Below, one piece after another: positions 62,969 to 64,000 of a stretch of DNA of 64,000 bases; the first letter of the stretch is position 1, and the number at the start of each line of letters is the position of its first letter. The DNA is from Litchfieldia alkalitelluris. GTDB lineage: Bacteria; Bacillota; Bacilli; Bacillales; Bacillaceae_L. Under the pieces are notes generated by a model, which searched no databases, had not been told where the DNA came from, and saw nothing but the letters and a program-made list of their open reading frames with translations. The stretch is from contig NZ_KV917374.1 of NCBI RefSeq assembly GCF_002019645.1, positions 4,858,369-4,922,368 on the forward strand, written 5' to 3'. A program made the position numbers and the translations under genes.

Positions 62969-64000
62969 TCACGCATATTTCTTACTCTCTTCTTCCTTCC
63001 TAAAGAAGCTCTTCATCGCATGGAATACATCGGCTTTTTGCTTGAGGATATAATGACGGAACTTTTCATCTGAAATGTTTTTGTACGCAGACATAAGGGT
63101 CGAATGACGGTTATATTGATTCACTTCTCCATATCCAAAGATATTTGATACCTTCATTAATTCTGATACTAACTTTACACAACGTGCATTGTCTGACGTT
63201 AAGTTATCTCCATCTGAAAAATGGAACGGATATATATTGTATCTTGCTGGCTGATACTTATCATCAATTAATTCTAATGCTTTACGGTAAACCGATGAAC
63301 AGATGGTTCCTCCACTCTCACCTTTAGAGAAAAAGTCCTCCTCTGAAACGACCTTAGCTTCCGTATGATGTGCAATAAATTCAATTTCAACCGTTTCATA
63401 TTTAGTTCTTAGGAATCGAGTCATCCAGAAAAAGAAGCTTCGTGCCATGTACTTCTCCCACATGCCCATCGAACCACTCGTATCCATCATCGCTAACACG
63501 ACTGCTTTTGAATCTGGCTTTACGACTTCATTCCATGTTTTAAATTTTAAATCCTCTTGATAAATCGGGTGGAATCCTGGTTTTCCCTGCATCGCATTCC
63601 GCTTGTAAGCTGTCATCATTGTACGTTTTTTATCAATGTTCCCCATTAACCCTGTTTTTCGAATATCATTAAATTCAATGTCTTCCACGACGTTTTCATC
63701 GCGTTCCTTTTGCTGAAGATTCGGTAGCTCCAATTCCTTGAATAAAGCTTCCTCTAATTCCATTAACGATACTTCAGCTTCATAATAATCTTCACCAGCT
63801 TGATCTCCGGCTCCTTGGCCTTTTCCAGGTCCACTTTGCCCTGGACTTGGAGATCCATCTCTCGCAATCACATCTCCCACTTGACTTTCGCCATCACCTT
63901 GGCCTACATGTTTGTTTTTGTCATAGTTATATCTTATTTTGTATTCATCTAAAGACCTTATTGGAATTTTGACAACCTCTCTACCATTAGACATCACAAT
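62969..64000 (-). CDS. yhbH: Sporulation protein YhbH (DUF444), 5' partial
   Basis: Its last 343 codons are present; the frame runs off the window (in-frame ATT-GTG-ATG at the edge) and family members are ~390 residues. [20 protein letters not shown] is the conserved start of the domain. A Gly/Ser/Pro-rich linker follows (~50-70), then a von Willebrand-like metal site [20 protein letters not shown]. YhbH is a stress/sporulation protein, often in an operon with the kinase prkA. It marks the conserved chromosome next to the island. Its 3' end is duplicated at 56325. Confidence 0.93.
   Translation of the reverse strand: MVMSNGREVVKIPIRSLDEYKIRYNYDKNKHVGQGDGESQVGDVIARDGSPSPGQSGPGKGQGAGDQAGEDYYEAEVSLMELEEALFKELELPNLQQKERDENVVEDIEFNDIRKTGLMGNIDKKRTMMTAYKRNAMQGKPGFHPIYQEDLKFKTWNEVVKPDSKAVVLAMMDTSGSMGMWEKYMARSFFFWMTRFLRTKYETVEIEFIAHHTEAKVVSEEDFFSKGESGGTICSSVYRKALELIDDKYQPARYNIYPFHFSDGDNLTSDNARCVKLVSELMKVSNIFGYGEVNQYNRHSTLMSAYKNISDEKFRHYILKQKADVFHAMKSFFRKEEESKKYA

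Noticed and set aside
1-64000. tRNA or rRNA genes
   Set aside because: None of the usual cloverleaf or rRNA landmarks was recognised on either strand.

Overview
The window reads as a low-GC Firmicute chromosome, most likely a spore-forming Bacillaceae. Support comes from strong AGGAGG-type ribosome binding sites, occasional TTG/GTG starts, CcpA-type cre boxes, short intrinsic terminators and, at the right edge, the sporulation gene yhbH. Nearly everything to the left of yhbH is accessory carbohydrate catabolism mixed with decayed gene fragments, which looks like a glycan-utilisation island repeatedly remodelled by insertion and deletion.

Layout. 0-4.3 kb: the end of an AraC regulator, a sulfatase remnant, and a DeoR regulator with a Gfo/Idh/MocA dehydrogenase and a class I aldolase, divergent from glcD-glcF (4.5-7.2 kb). 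7.5-11 kb: a xylose-isomerase homologue with a PfkB sugar kinase and an AraC regulator. 11.2-13.3 kb: a cytochrome P450 and a PadR regulator. 13.7-22.7 kb: an oxidoreductase with an unusual N-terminal domain, GH43, a truncated hydrolase, beta-glucuronidase (GH2), GH1 and an esterase. 23.6-31 kb: pgmB, a TetR regulator, a GPH sugar transporter, GH3 and a sulfatase. Paired operators suggest that one TetR protein controls both pgmB and the sulfatase-GH3 operon. 31.2-33.6 kb: GH39 and fragments of an IS3 transposase, an AraC regulator and an MFS pump.

33.9-45.4 kb is the most interesting part. A single minus-strand run, uxaC - larA homologue - SDR (uxuB-like) - larE - gntK - larB - larC1 - larC2, lies next to a ROK repressor and gnd. 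Near-identical palindromes precede uxaC and gnd. The gene set suggests a glucuronate route in which a nickel-pincer enzyme of the LarA family epimerises D-mannonate to D-gluconate. Carbon would then enter the pentose phosphate pathway through GntK and Gnd rather than through UxuA/KdgK/KdgA, none of which is in the window. Three of the four genes that build the nickel cofactor have notable features. LarC1 carries about 160 residues of His/Asp/Ser repeat encoded by an 18-bp DNA repeat. LarC is split with stops in both frames. LarE has the three-cysteine form.

45.7-56 kb: a second large GH2 enzyme, methylglyoxal synthase, a GH78 rhamnosidase with a GH78 remnant, a GPH transporter, a beta-glucuronidase remnant below an orphan ROK operator, and a second sulfatase. 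56.3-62.9 kb lies between two direct copies of the yhbH 3' end. It holds two MFS transporters, a group II intron with a deleted reverse transcriptase, a GNAT acetyltransferase and a TetR regulator. The enzyme set (rhamnosidase, beta-glucuronidase, GH39, GH43, sulfatases, glucuronate and xylose handling) would suit breakdown of oligosaccharides from a sulfated, uronic-acid-rich glycan such as ulvan or a glycosaminoglycan. That substrate is an inference.
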